Positions 1 to 6,606 of a DNA stretch of 7,571 bases are shown here, in pieces. Every line of letters begins with the position of its first letter. The stretch's first letter is position 1. The stretch lies in the NCBI GenBank assembly GCA_015520245.1, contig WAQM01000178.1, positions 1 to 7,571 of the forward strand. Reading direction: 5' to 3'. Source of the DNA: Pyrodictiaceae archaeon. Lineage in GTDB: Archaea > Thermoproteota > Thermoprotei_A > Sulfolobales > Pyrodictiaceae. The notes below the pieces were generated by a model. It saw only the letters and a program-made list of their open reading frames with translations. It did not search any database and was not told where the DNA came from. The translations under genes and the position numbers were made by a program.

Positions 1-1
1 C

Positions 2-889
2 TTCCGCAGGGAGTTCTGGCGCGACATCACCGACACCGCCAGGCCCACCTTCCTGGCCGTGAAGGCCGAGATAGCACGGAGGCTCATACGGAGCTGCACC
101 CTGTGCGAGAGGCGCTGCAGGGTCGACCGCACGAGGCAGGTCGGCGCCTGCAGGCTCGACGAGCGCACCTACGTCCACAGCTGGTTCCACCACCTAGGCG
201 AGGAGGCGCCGCTGGTACCCAGCGGCACGATCTTCTACGGCGGCTGCAGCTTCCGTTGCGTGTTCTGCCAGAACTACGACATCAGCCAGGTCGAGCCCCG
301 CGGGGGCGTGCTGGTCACGCCCAGGCAGCTGGCTATGATCCAGGAGGAGCTGAGGCGCTACGGGGCCCGCAACATAAACCACGTAGGGGGTGAGCCCACC
401 CCCAACCTCCACACGATACTCGAGTCCATGTTATACCTGAACGTGAACGTGCCGCAGCTCTGGAACAGCAACATGTACATGACGCCGGAGTCGATGAAGC
501 TGCTGGTGCACGTGATCGACATATGGCTCCCCGACTTCAAGTACGGCAACGATAGGTGCGCGACCCGGCTGTCGGCCGCGCCGCGCTACTTCGAGGTGGT
601 CACCCGCAACTTGAGGCTGGCGGTGCAGCACGGTGACATGATCATACGCCACCTCGTGCTGCCCAACCACCTCGAGTGCTGCACGAAGCCGGTGCTCAAG
701 TGGATAGCCGAGAACCTGCCCAGGGATAAGGTGCTCGTCAACATAATGGAGCAGTACAGGCCCGAGTACCTAGTCTTGAAGTACCCGCGCAGGTGGCAGG
801 ACGTGGCCCGCAGGCCCCGGCACAGCGAGATCCTCGAGGCCTACCGCTACGCATCGAGCCTGGGCATCGTCTACGAGCCCGTGAGCTAG
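2..889 (+). CDS. Radical SAM protein, COG1313/PflX-like (5' end outside window)
   Basis: Radical SAM iron-sulfur protein resembling the PflX (COG1313) family, sometimes called pyruvate formate-lyase activating enzyme-like; the true substrate is unknown. The frame is open to the left edge. The 19 codons before the GTG at 59 encode a family-like N-terminal stretch (including ARPTFLA), so the real start is probably upstream and the GTG internal. Counting from that GTG: a four-Cys cluster C13, C16, C20, C31 (CTLCERRC then GAC); the SAM-cluster motif CSFRCVFC with C63, C67, C70 (C-x3-C-x2-C); a GGEPTPN motif near 110-116; and a WLPDFKY strand near 156-162. The early Cys cluster could hold an auxiliary Fe-S cluster or zinc (inference). 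It ends in TAG at 887-889, overlapping the pyrC stop on the other strand. Family assignment is firm, function is not. Confidence 0.88.
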   Translation, partial: FRREFWRDITDTARPTFLAVKAEIARRLIRSCTLCERRCRVDRTRQVGACRLDERTYVHSWFHHLGEEAPLVPSGTIFYGGCSFRCVFCQNYDISQVEPRGGVLVTPRQLAMIQEELRRYGARNINHVGGEPTPNLHTILESMLYLNVNVPQLWNSNMYMTPESMKLLVHVIDIWLPDFKYGNDRCATRLSAAPRYFEVVTRNLRLAVQHGDMIIRHLVLPNHLECCTKPVLKWIAENLPRDKVLVNIMEQYRPEYLVLKYPRRWQDVARRPRHSEILEAYRYASSLGIVYEPVS

Positions 890-2127
890 GCGCTGCCCAC
901 GAGCTTGCCCTCGACCACGACCAGCCTGCCCCCCACGCTTAGCAGCTCGAGGCTGTAGCCGTGCCACATCGCGTAGGGGCTCCACCTAGCCTTCGACGCG
1001 GTGAGCGTGTGCAGCCTCACAAGCCTCCGCGCGAACACAGCCACGTCTGCCACGCACCCCGGCTCGAGGCAGCCACGGGCCCTGAGGCCCAGTATGGAGG
1101 CCGGGCCGCGCGAGCACAGCTGTACGAACGCCCGCAGCTCGCCGATCGCGTCGAAGAGACGCACCAGGACCAGGGGCCAGTGCTCTAGCGACGCCGCGCC
1201 GGGCGGGCACAGCAGGGGGTGCTGGGCCTTCTCCGAGGGCGCGTGGGGCGCGTGGTCGCTGGCTATGGCGTCGACGTGGGTGAACATCCTGCTGAGGAGG
1301 CCGAGCGAGGCGGCCAGGCCCCTGATGGGCGGGTTGACCTTGGCGTAGCACTCGTGCGGCAGCAGTTGCCACCCGTAGAGCGGCAGGAGGAGGTGGTGGG
1401 GGGTCACGTCGACCGTGAGCCCGTGAGCCCTCGCGAGCCTGAGCGTCTCCGGGCACGTGACGTGGGTTAGGTGAATGCGGGGGCGCGCCCCGCACCTCTC
1501 CGCTAGCTCGCGGATCGCCAGCACCGCCGAGGCTTCCGCGTGGCACGGGCGAGCCGTGTCGCGGTCCCACCCCGCCTCGATGCTGAGCAGCTCGGGGTCC
1601 TCCGGGTGCAGCACCACGGGCTTGCCGTGGGCGTGGGCCGCCCGCAGCGCTGCGCAGAGCCTCTCCTCGCGGGCTGACGCGAGGTCCTCGGGGTAGACCT
1701 TGAAGCCGGCTACGGCGGGCGAGCCAGCAAGCAGCCGCGCCTCAGCGGGATCCCGGGGCACCGCCGCGTAGAGCATGTAGTTGACGTACGACTCGGCTGC
1801 CACCTCCTCGAGCCTCTCACGTAGGACCTCAAGGCTGTCGATCCTCGGCTCCGTGTTGGGCATGTCGGCCACCAGGGCCACGCCCCCCAGCGCCGCCGCC
1901 CTGGTCCCGCTCGCCACGCTCTCCTTGTAGCTCTGCCTTAGCCCCCTCAGATGCACGTGGATGTCGATTACGGCCGGTACCACGATGATGTCGCGGGACC
2001 CCGGGATCGCGAGGTCGTAGCGGGGTGAGGCGGTCACGGACTCGACCCTGCCGCCGCTGACGTTCACGCAGGCTCTCCGGCGCCCCCTCTCTGTGACCAC
2101 CTCGCCGCATACGGACCACTTGCCCAT
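886..2127 (-). CDS. pyrC: Dihydroorotase
   Basis: Zinc amidohydrolase that cyclises N-carbamoyl-L-aspartate to dihydroorotate, the third step of de novo pyrimidine synthesis, in the cytoplasm. The 413-residue protein has a short N-terminal beta segment followed by a TIM-barrel with the expected metal and substrate motifs: DIHVHLRG with H57, H59 and R61; DMPNTEP with N91; GFKVYPED with K143 as candidate carboxylated bridging lysine; H174 in VVLHPED; H222 in LTHV; and SDHAPH with D291 as catalytic aspartate. Length fits class I dihydroorotases. The ATG lies one base after the pyrI TGA, so translation is probably coupled; a GAGGG sits 11 nt upstream at 2139-2143. It is the last gene of the operon and its stop shares CTAG with the convergent radical SAM gene. 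Hydantoinase or allantoinase are related alternatives, but the pyr context makes dihydroorotase very likely. Confidence 0.95.
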   Translation of the reverse strand: MGKWSVCGEVVTERGRRRACVNVSGGRVESVTASPRYDLAIPGSRDIIVVPAVIDIHVHLRGLRQSYKESVASGTRAAALGGVALVADMPNTEPRIDSLEVLRERLEEVAAESYVNYMLYAAVPRDPAEARLLAGSPAVAGFKVYPEDLASAREERLCAALRAAHAHGKPVVLHPEDPELLSIEAGWDRDTARPCHAEASAVLAIRELAERCGARPRIHLTHVTCPETLRLARAHGLTVDVTPHHLLLPLYGWQLLPHECYAKVNPPIRGLAASLGLLSRMFTHVDAIASDHAPHAPSEKAQHPLLCPPGAASLEHWPLVLVRLFDAIGELRAFVQLCSRGPASILGLRARGCLEPGCVADVAVFARRLVRLHTLTASKARWSPYAMWHGYSLELLSVGGRLVVVEGKLVGSA

Positions 2128-2128
2128 G

Positions 2129-2617
2129 TCAGTGCGCGCCCTCGAACTGCCTGACTATGTCTTCCTCGCCTAACTTGGTGCCGCAGTACACGCACCTCAG
2201 CACTAAGGGGCTCTCGGAGACCTTCACGAACCTGGGCTTGATCGGCTCGCCGCGCTTCCTGGTTATGCACGTCGGGTTGGGGCACTGCAGCAGCCCGACC
2301 ACCTCGTCGGGCACCTTGACCCGCCTCTTCTCGACCACTCGGTAGTCCTTCACGATGTTTATCGTCGCCGTAGGCGCGACCAGGGCTATGAGGTCGGTAG
2401 CCTCGCGCGTAAGGCTCAGCCCCTCCACCTTGACTATGTCCTTGCGGCCGAGCTTACGGCTCTCCACGTTCATGACCAAGGCTATGCGCAGGCCCTCGCG
2501 GCCGCTCAGCCCGAGGATCCGTAGGACGGTTAGGGCCCGGCCCGCGGGTATGTGGTCTATGACCGTGCCGTCGCGTATCCTGCGGACTATGAGGCCCTGG
2601 TCGGCCGGCGCGCCCAT
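2129..2617 (-). CDS. pyrI: Aspartate carbamoyltransferase regulatory subunit
   Basis: Regulatory chain of aspartate transcarbamoylase. It binds nucleotide effectors in its N-terminal domain and docks on PyrB through a C-terminal zinc domain. Starting at the ATG at 2615-2617 it has 162 residues (E. coli about 153). [10 protein letters not shown] near 17-26 and [10 protein letters not shown] near 57-66 match effector-site regions, and K97 aligns with the conserved nucleotide-binding lysine. Four zinc cysteines lie at C112, C117, C142 and C145 (CPNPTC, then CVYC), the usual spacing. Start choice: a GTG at 2624-2626, immediately after the pyrB stop, would add three residues. The ATG is preferred because a GGTG motif sits 6 nt upstream and the N-terminus then fits the family length. 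It follows pyrB directly, as expected for subunits made in equal amounts. Confidence 0.95.
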   Translation of the reverse strand: MGAPADQGLIVRRIRDGTVIDHIPAGRALTVLRILGLSGREGLRIALVMNVESRKLGRKDIVKVEGLSLTREATDLIALVAPTATINIVKDYRVVEKRRVKVPDEVVGLLQCPNPTCITRKRGEPIKPRFVKVSESPLVLRCVYCGTKLGEEDIVRQFEGAH

Positions 2618-2623
2618 GGGGCC

Positions 2624-2627
2624 CACC
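2624..2627 (-). promoter_or_regulatory. Ribosome binding site GGTG for pyrI
   Basis: On the minus strand GGTG is followed by six bases and then the ATG at 2615-2617. It overlaps the pyrB stop codon and contains the alternative GTG start, so it is the main reason to prefer the ATG. GGTG complements the CACC in the 3' end of archaeal 16S rRNA. Confidence 0.5.
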
Positions 2628-3547
2628 TAGGCCCCCATTATCTCTAGGAGCAGGGCCATGCGGAGGGGTACGCCGAGGCGGGCCTGCAGGAAGTACGCGG
2701 CGTAGGGCGTCTCGTCGAGCCGCGGGTCGAGCTCGTCCACCCGCGGCAGCGGGTGCAGTATCTTGAGGCTGGGCTTGGCCTTGGACTCGACGAGGCGCCT
2801 CGTGACGCGGTAGCTCCCCCTCACCCTCTCGTACTCGGCGGGATCGGGGAACCTCTCGCGCTGGATCCGGACCACGTAGAGCACGTCTAGCTCCTCGAGG
2901 ACGTCCTCCAGCCTCTCGACCTCCTCGAACCTGACCGAGCGTGCGCGCAGGACCTCCTTAGTCTCCTCGCGCGCCCTCAGCTGGGGCGGCGAGATGAGGT
3001 AGACCTTCTCGGGCCTGAAGAGGGTGAGCCCTAGCACGAAGCTGTTGGCCGCGCGCGCGTACCTCAGGTCGCCGAGGACGCCGTAGGTTAGGCCGTCGAC
3101 CGCCCCGAACAGTTTGTACACCGTGTACAGGTCTATCATGGCCTGCGTGGGGTGGTGCTGCCTCCCGTCGCCCGCGTTTATCACGGGATGCTCAGCGATC
3201 TCAGCCGCGTAGAGCGCCGACCCCTCGTACTTGTGGCGCACCACTATGGCATCGGCGTAGGCGTCGAGCATCCTGATGGTGTCGGCGAACGTCTCGCCCT
3301 TCGCCACGCTGGTGCCCTCCTCGCTGCTGAAGCCTATGGTCTCACCGCCGAGCCTCTTCATGGCCACCTCGAAGCTGAGCCTAGTCCTTGTCGAGGGCTC
3401 GAAGAATGCGAGCGCTAGCACCTTGTCCCTCAAGGGCTTGGCCCTGGCCTCGTTGAAGGCTCTGTCCGCGCGCTCGAAAAGGGCCAGGAGCTCATCGCGG
3501 CTGAAGTCCAGTATCGAGATGACGTCGCGACCCCTTAGGGAGCCCAA
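2627..3547 (-). CDS. pyrB: Aspartate carbamoyltransferase catalytic subunit
   Basis: Transfers the carbamoyl group from carbamoyl phosphate to L-aspartate, the first committed step of pyrimidine synthesis; forms catalytic trimers that assemble with PyrI. At 306 residues it is the normal family length. Visible motifs: [13 protein letters not shown] near 48-60 with the carbamoyl-phosphate STRTR at 52-56; the S80/K83 loop in [23 protein letters not shown] near 126-135 with the active-site histidine; R165 in GDLRYAR; R227 and Q229 in [13 protein letters not shown] near 265-272. It starts with TTG; the family-typical beginning [17 protein letters not shown] follows at once and no ATG or GTG lies nearby upstream in frame. 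The start is 22 nt after the pyrE stop with a GAGGG very close (3550-3554). The TAG stop abuts pyrI. Confidence 0.96.
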   Translation of the reverse strand: MGSLRGRDVISILDFSRDELLALFERADRAFNEARAKPLRDKVLALAFFEPSTRTRLSFEVAMKRLGGETIGFSSEEGTSVAKGETFADTIRMLDAYADAIVVRHKYEGSALYAAEIAEHPVINAGDGRQHHPTQAMIDLYTVYKLFGAVDGLTYGVLGDLRYARAANSFVLGLTLFRPEKVYLISPPQLRAREETKEVLRARSVRFEEVERLEDVLEELDVLYVVRIQRERFPDPAEYERVRGSYRVTRRLVESKAKPSLKILHPLPRVDELDPRLDETPYAAYFLQARLGVPLRMALLLEIMGA

Positions 3548-3569
3548 TGCCCTCTCGACCGCCTCGCTC

Positions 3570-4175
3570 TCAGCCGCGCTTATAGGGGTTGCGGCTGCAG
3601 CTGCTGGGGTCCAGCTCGCTCAGCGCCCTCTCGGCATCCGGCAAGCGGGTGCAAGCTAGCAGGTCGGGCAGCGTGTACAGCGCGTACAGCTCGACCCCCA
3701 GGCTTCTGAGCCGCGCGTAGGCGCCCTGGCAGCGGTCGACCACGACCAGGGCGGCGGCCACGGACGCGCCCTCGCCCCGCAGCGCCTCGACGGCCGCCGC
3801 CAGGCTGCTCCCCGTCGTGGCGACGTCATCCACTACCACCACCCTCCCGGCCACGGAGCCCTCGACCAGCCTGGAGGTGCCGTGGCGCTTCCTCTCCGCC
3901 CTCACGTAGGCCGCGGGCAGCCCGAGCACGTAGGCCGCGAGGGTGGCCCACGGGATGCCAGCCGTGGCAACCCCCGCTACCGAGTCGGCGCCTAGCGCCA
4001 GCACCGCCCCTGCGAGCTCCACGGCTAGCCTGCGCACGGCGCCGGGCCTCGACAGGAGGCGCCGCAGGTCGACGTACACGCGGCTCCTCAACCCCGAGCT
4101 AAGCACGAACTCGCCGAAGGCCAGCGCTCCGGCTTCGAGCAATTCCCTCGCTAGCCAGCAGGCCTCGCCCTGCAC
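3570..4175 (-). CDS. pyrE: Orotate phosphoribosyltransferase
   Basis: Joins orotate to PRPP to give orotidine 5'-monophosphate, the fifth step of the pathway. The 201-residue protein has the family N-terminal stretch [19 protein letters not shown] near 20-38, the flexible-loop region [11 protein letters not shown] near 91-101 (R93 and K96 as likely PRPP or catalytic contacts), and the PRPP-binding signature [14 protein letters not shown] near 112-125. The GTG start at 4173-4175 is supported by a GGTG five bases upstream; a TTG at codon 12 would give a shorter N-terminus that fits less well. The first 25 nt overlap the end of pyrF in another frame, implying translational coupling. In eukaryotes the two activities are fused; here they are clearly separate proteins. 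The last dozen or so residues ([11 protein letters not shown] region) show no recognisable motif. Confidence 0.95.
   Translation of the reverse strand: MQGEACWLARELLEAGALAFGEFVLSSGLRSRVYVDLRRLLSRPGAVRRLAVELAGAVLALGADSVAGVATAGIPWATLAAYVLGLPAAYVRAERKRHGTSRLVEGSVAGRVVVVDDVATTGSSLAAAVEALRGEGASVAAALVVVDRCQGAYARLRSLGVELYALYTLPDLLACTRLPDAERALSELDPSSCSRNPYKRG
3576..3588 (-). promoter_or_regulatory. Possible internal TATA-like element before pyrB
   Basis: Within the last codons of pyrE the minus strand reads CCCCTATAAGCGC, an AT island in GC-rich sequence, about 35 nt ahead of the pyrB TTG. A TATA box here would start transcription about 10 nt before pyrB. The bases are also constrained by coding (Pro-Tyr-Lys), so this is a weak call. 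Confidence 0.2.
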
Positions 4176-4825
4176 CTCGACACCGCCCTCCGCTGCTCCT
4201 CGCCCACACGCTCGGCCGCCGCGCGTGCGTCCGGCGCCTCCACGATCAGACGGCCGACCACCTCGTAGTCCGCGCCCGCGCAGAGGGCGTCGCCCGGCCG
4301 CGCCCCCTGAGGCCCCACCCCCGGCGCTAGCAGCTTGACGTCACCGCCTAGCAGCCTCCGGGCCCACCTCACGATCTCGGGCCGCGTAGCCGGCACGACG
4401 ACGCCCCAAGGCCCGAACCGCACCACCACGTCGAGGAGGGGGGCTAGCGCCCTCTCGATCACCTCGCGGGCGCCGGGATGGCTCATGCTTAGCACGAGTA
4501 TGGTCCTGCGCGGATCTAGCGCCTCGAGGGCCCCCTCAACCCCCACGAACGCGTGGGCTATCACATAATCGAAGCCGCCCAGAAGCCTACGGGCCACCGA
4601 CGCCAGCACGTGGGAGACGTCCGCGCCCTTCACGTCGGCTATCCACATGGCATCACCACACCTCGGGCGGAGCGCGGCGGCGACCCGCGCCGCGCCATGC
4701 TCCAGGAGGAGGGGTAGGCCCACCTTGAAGCCCTCGACGAGCCCGCAGAGCTCCTCGGCCAGCTTCTCGGCCCGCTCCAGCCCCACCCCGTCCATTGCAA
4801 CTATTATAGGGTATCGACGCCCCAC
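4151..4825 (-). CDS. pyrF: Orotidine 5'-phosphate decarboxylase
   Basis: Decarboxylates OMP to UMP, the last step of de novo UMP synthesis. The 224-residue TIM-barrel protein shows the family's signatures: D12 in VAMDG, K34 in GFKVG, the catalytic DxKxxD set in ADVKGADV (D64, K66, D69), the phosphate-binding loop LAPGVGPQG near 166-174, and VGRLIVEAPD with R192 near 190-199. The GTG start at 4823-4825 has GGTG seven bases upstream (4833-4836), and the conserved first strand YPIIVAMD follows at residue 5, so nothing is missing. It is the first gene of the pyr operon. Its end overlaps pyrE by 25 nt, and the tail after about residue 207 is a basic, non-conserved extension. The start codon is only 41 nt from the divergent radical SAM gene. 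Confidence 0.95.
   Translation of the reverse strand: MGRRYPIIVAMDGVGLERAEKLAEELCGLVEGFKVGLPLLLEHGAARVAAALRPRCGDAMWIADVKGADVSHVLASVARRLLGGFDYVIAHAFVGVEGALEALDPRRTILVLSMSHPGAREVIERALAPLLDVVVRFGPWGVVVPATRPEIVRWARRLLGGDVKLLAPGVGPQGARPGDALCAGADYEVVGRLIVEAPDARAAAERVGEEQRRAVSRCRARPAG
4181..4184 (-). promoter_or_regulatory. Ribosome binding site GGTG for pyrE
   Basis: Minus-strand GGTG lies five bases before the GTG at 4173-4175, inside the pyrF coding region. This decides the GTG start over the downstream TTG at codon 12 and means pyrE ribosomes load while pyrF is still being translated. Confidence 0.5.
4797..4809 (+). promoter_or_regulatory. Candidate BRE/TATA promoter for the COG1031 gene
   Basis: The plus strand reads GCAACTATTATAG, one of few AT-rich patches here. 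It lies inside the 5' coding end of pyrF (codons for Pro-Ile-Ile-Val-Ala on the other strand). A TATA box centred near 4805 predicts a transcript start near 4831 and a leader of about 35 nt before the ATG at 4867. The coding constraint on pyrF may explain the AT content by itself. Confidence 0.33.
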
Positions 4826-4832
4826 GCCCCAG

Positions 4833-4836
4833 CACC
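4833..4836 (-). promoter_or_regulatory. Ribosome binding site GGTG for pyrF
   Basis: Minus-strand GGTG with a seven-base spacer before the GTG start at 4823-4825. It implies a leader on the pyr transcript rather than a leaderless mRNA. Confidence 0.45.
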
Positions 4837-4859
4837 CGGGCCGCCGGCGCCGCCGCGTG
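4833..4859. repeat. Imperfect dyad between divergent pyrF and COG1031 starts
   Basis: Arms CACCCGG (4833-4839) and CCGCGTG (4853-4859) are inverted repeats with one mismatch around a 13-nt GC-only centre. The axis falls at 4846, midway between the two start codons. It could be an operator for both directions, but the region is almost pure G+C, where short dyads arise by chance, and one arm coincides with the pyrF ribosome binding site. Confidence 0.22.
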
Positions 4860-4866
4860 AGGGTCC

Positions 4867-6606
4867 ATGATAAGCCGGGTGCTAATAGTAGACGGCTACA
4901 CCGACGAGCCGGCGGGGCTCGGGGTACCCCCCTACATCGACGTGTACCCGCGGTACATCGCGGGCGCGCTGTGGACCGTCGATAAGGGCGTAAGGGTTGA
5001 CTACGTCACCGTCGACGAGGCACGCGCCGACCCTCATAGGTTCATCGAGCGGGCCAACGGCTACGACGTGGTGTTCGTGATAGCGGGCGCCGTCGTACCC
5101 GGCCGCTACCTGGGCGGCTCGCCGATAACGCTGGAGGAGCTCAAGACCTGGTTCGCCGCCGTGACCAGGCCGTTCAAGGTCCTGGTCGGTGCCGCCGCTA
5201 GGTGGGGCATAGGCAACGAGGGGGGCACCGTCGCGGCGCTGCCCCGCGAGGTCAGGAGCAGCTTCGACGCCATCGTGACGGGGGAGCCCGAGGCCTACGC
5301 GTACCACCTGGCGCTGGAAGGGCCGGAGCGCGCGCCGACGTGGGCCCGCCTGGTCGAGGAGCGCGAGAGGAGGCTCCTCGACGAGTTCGCCGTGAGGGGG
5401 GCGCGCATAGTCGAGCAGCACCCTAACCATGGTTACAACCTAGTGGCTGAGATCGAGACGTTCCGCGGCTGCCCCCGCTGGATCGTAGGCGGTTGCAGCT
5501 TCTGCGTGACCAAGCTCTACGGGCGCCCCTGGTGCCGCCCGCCGGAGTCCATAGTGCGCGAGGTCGAGGCGCTGTACCGCGCTGGCGTGCGCCACTTCAG
5601 GCTCGGCCGCCAGGCCGACATACTGGTCTACGGCTCGCCCGAGCTCGACTCGACCGAGTGGCCACGCCCCAACCCCGAGGCGCTGGAGAGGCTCTTCTAT
5701 GGCATCAGGGCCGCCGCTCCAGGCCTCCACACGCTGCACATCGACAACGTCAACCCGGGGACCATAGCCCACCACCCGCGCGAGTCCCTTGAGGCCCTCA
5801 AGGTGATAGTGCGCTACCACACGCCGGGCGACGTGGCCGCAATGGGCGTGGAAACCGCGGACCCCGCGGTGGTCGAGAAGAACAACCTCAAGGTGGGCCC
5901 CGAGGAGGCCCTCGAGGCGGTGCGCATCGTCAACCGCGTGGGTGCCGCGAGGGGCTACAACGGGCTCCCCGAGCTGCTGCCGGGGATAAACTTCGTCCTC
6001 GGGCTTATTGGCGAGAGCAGGGACACCTACAAGCTCAACCTGGAGTTCCTGGAGAGGATCTACCGCGAGGGCCTGCTCGTGCGCAGGATAAACGTGAGGC
6101 AGGTGCTCGTGCTCCCCGGCACGGAGATGTGGAGGTACGGGACCAAGTTCCTAGATAGGCACCGCAGGCTCGCCCGCTGGTTCAAGGAGCAGGCGATGAG
6201 GCTCTCGAGGGCCTTCCTGGCCCGCATGCTGCCGCCGGGCTCGGTGATCAGGTTCCTCTACGTGGAGGGCTACGACCCGCGCTCCGGCATGACCGTCGCC
6301 CGCCAGGCCGGCACGTACCCCCTGGTCGCCGAGCTGCCCTGCAGGCTCCCCCGCCCCCTCGTCATTGACGTCGCCGTCTACGGCTACACGGGCCGCAGCG
6401 TCAGGGCGCTCCCCGTCCCCCTGGACCCTAACCGCACACCCTACTCCGTGCTCTCGAAGCTCCTCGGCCCCGCGCTCGCCGCCAAGGTTGTGGGCCTGAG
6501 GCCCTACACGAGCGACCGGGACGTGGCCTCCAAACTGGGGCCCGACCTCGCCCGCTACTTCTCGGTCGAGGGGTACGCCTGCCAGCCCGCCTCAGGCGCC
6601 GCGTGA
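4867..6606 (+). CDS. Radical SAM protein, COG1031-like, with C-terminal helix-hairpin-helix
   Basis: Radical SAM protein of a mainly archaeal uncharacterised family (COG1031-like); substrate unknown. The 579 residues fall into three parts. Residues 1-190 look like a Rossmann-type N-terminal domain beginning VLIVDGYTDEPAGLGVPPY, with YPRYIAGAL near 27-35 and a GEPEAYAY segment near 139-146, reminiscent of cobalamin-binding domains but lacking a visible DxHxxG motif. The SAM core follows with an unusual cluster motif GCPRWIVGGCSFC: C202, C210, C213, that is C-x7-C-x2-C instead of C-x3-C-x2-C. Conserved-looking FRLGRQAD and HIDNVNPGTI segments follow. Residues about 524-548 (PYSVLSKLLGPALAAKVVGLRPYTS) look like a helix-hairpin-helix, which in other proteins contacts nucleic acid. 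The ATG at 4867 follows a weak GAGGGT only two bases away. It is divergent from pyrF. Family call good, function open. Confidence 0.88.
   Translation: MISRVLIVDGYTDEPAGLGVPPYIDVYPRYIAGALWTVDKGVRVDYVTVDEARADPHRFIERANGYDVVFVIAGAVVPGRYLGGSPITLEELKTWFAAVTRPFKVLVGAAARWGIGNEGGTVAALPREVRSSFDAIVTGEPEAYAYHLALEGPERAPTWARLVEERERRLLDEFAVRGARIVEQHPNHGYNLVAEIETFRGCPRWIVGGCSFCVTKLYGRPWCRPPESIVREVEALYRAGVRHFRLGRQADILVYGSPELDSTEWPRPNPEALERLFYGIRAAAPGLHTLHIDNVNPGTIAHHPRESLEALKVIVRYHTPGDVAAMGVETADPAVVEKNNLKVGPEEALEAVRIVNRVGAARGYNGLPELLPGINFVLGLIGESRDTYKLNLEFLERIYREGLLVRRINVRQVLVLPGTEMWRYGTKFLDRHRRLARWFKEQAMRLSRAFLARMLPPGSVIRFLYVEGYDPRSGMTVARQAGTYPLVAELPCRLPRPLVIDVAVYGYTGRSVRALPVPLDPNRTPYSVLSKLLGPALAAKVVGLRPYTSDRDVASKLGPDLARYFSVEGYACQPASGAA
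4869..4888 (-). promoter_or_regulatory. Candidate promoter region of the pyr operon
   Basis: Within the first codons of the COG1031 gene the minus strand carries CTATTAG (4882-4888) and CTTATC (4869-4874), the only AT-rich patches upstream of pyrF before a GC-only stretch. A TATA element centred near 4872 would start transcription near 4846, leaving about 20 nt of leader that contains the GGTG. Neither match is strong. Confidence 0.25.

Noticed and set aside
986..1570. Alternative minus-strand frame of 194 codons within pyrC
   Set aside because: Arg/Pro/Gly-rich product, typical of a shifted frame in a GC-rich gene; the pyrC frame carries all the catalytic motifs.
1983..1991. ATGATGT resembling the C box of a C/D guide RNA
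   Set aside because: It deviates from RTGATGA, no paired D box at suitable distance was seen, and it lies within pyrC coding sequence.
3276..3659. Plus-strand open frame (127 codons) across pyrB and the pyrE end
   Set aside because: Ser/Ala/Leu-rich antisense translation; it spans two well-supported genes on the other strand.
4151..4825. Possible PyrF-PyrE fusion as in eukaryotic UMP synthase
   Set aside because: pyrF ends with its own TAG at 4151-4153 and pyrE is in a different frame with its own ribosome binding site.
4882..5430. Minus-strand open frame (182 codons) opposite the COG1031-like gene
   Set aside because: Antisense shadow with no recognisable motif, and it would lie where the pyr promoter must be.
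5440..5820. Minus-strand open frame of 126 codons
   Set aside because: Covers the antisense of the SAM core of the COG1031-like gene; no motif of its own and no ribosome binding site noted.
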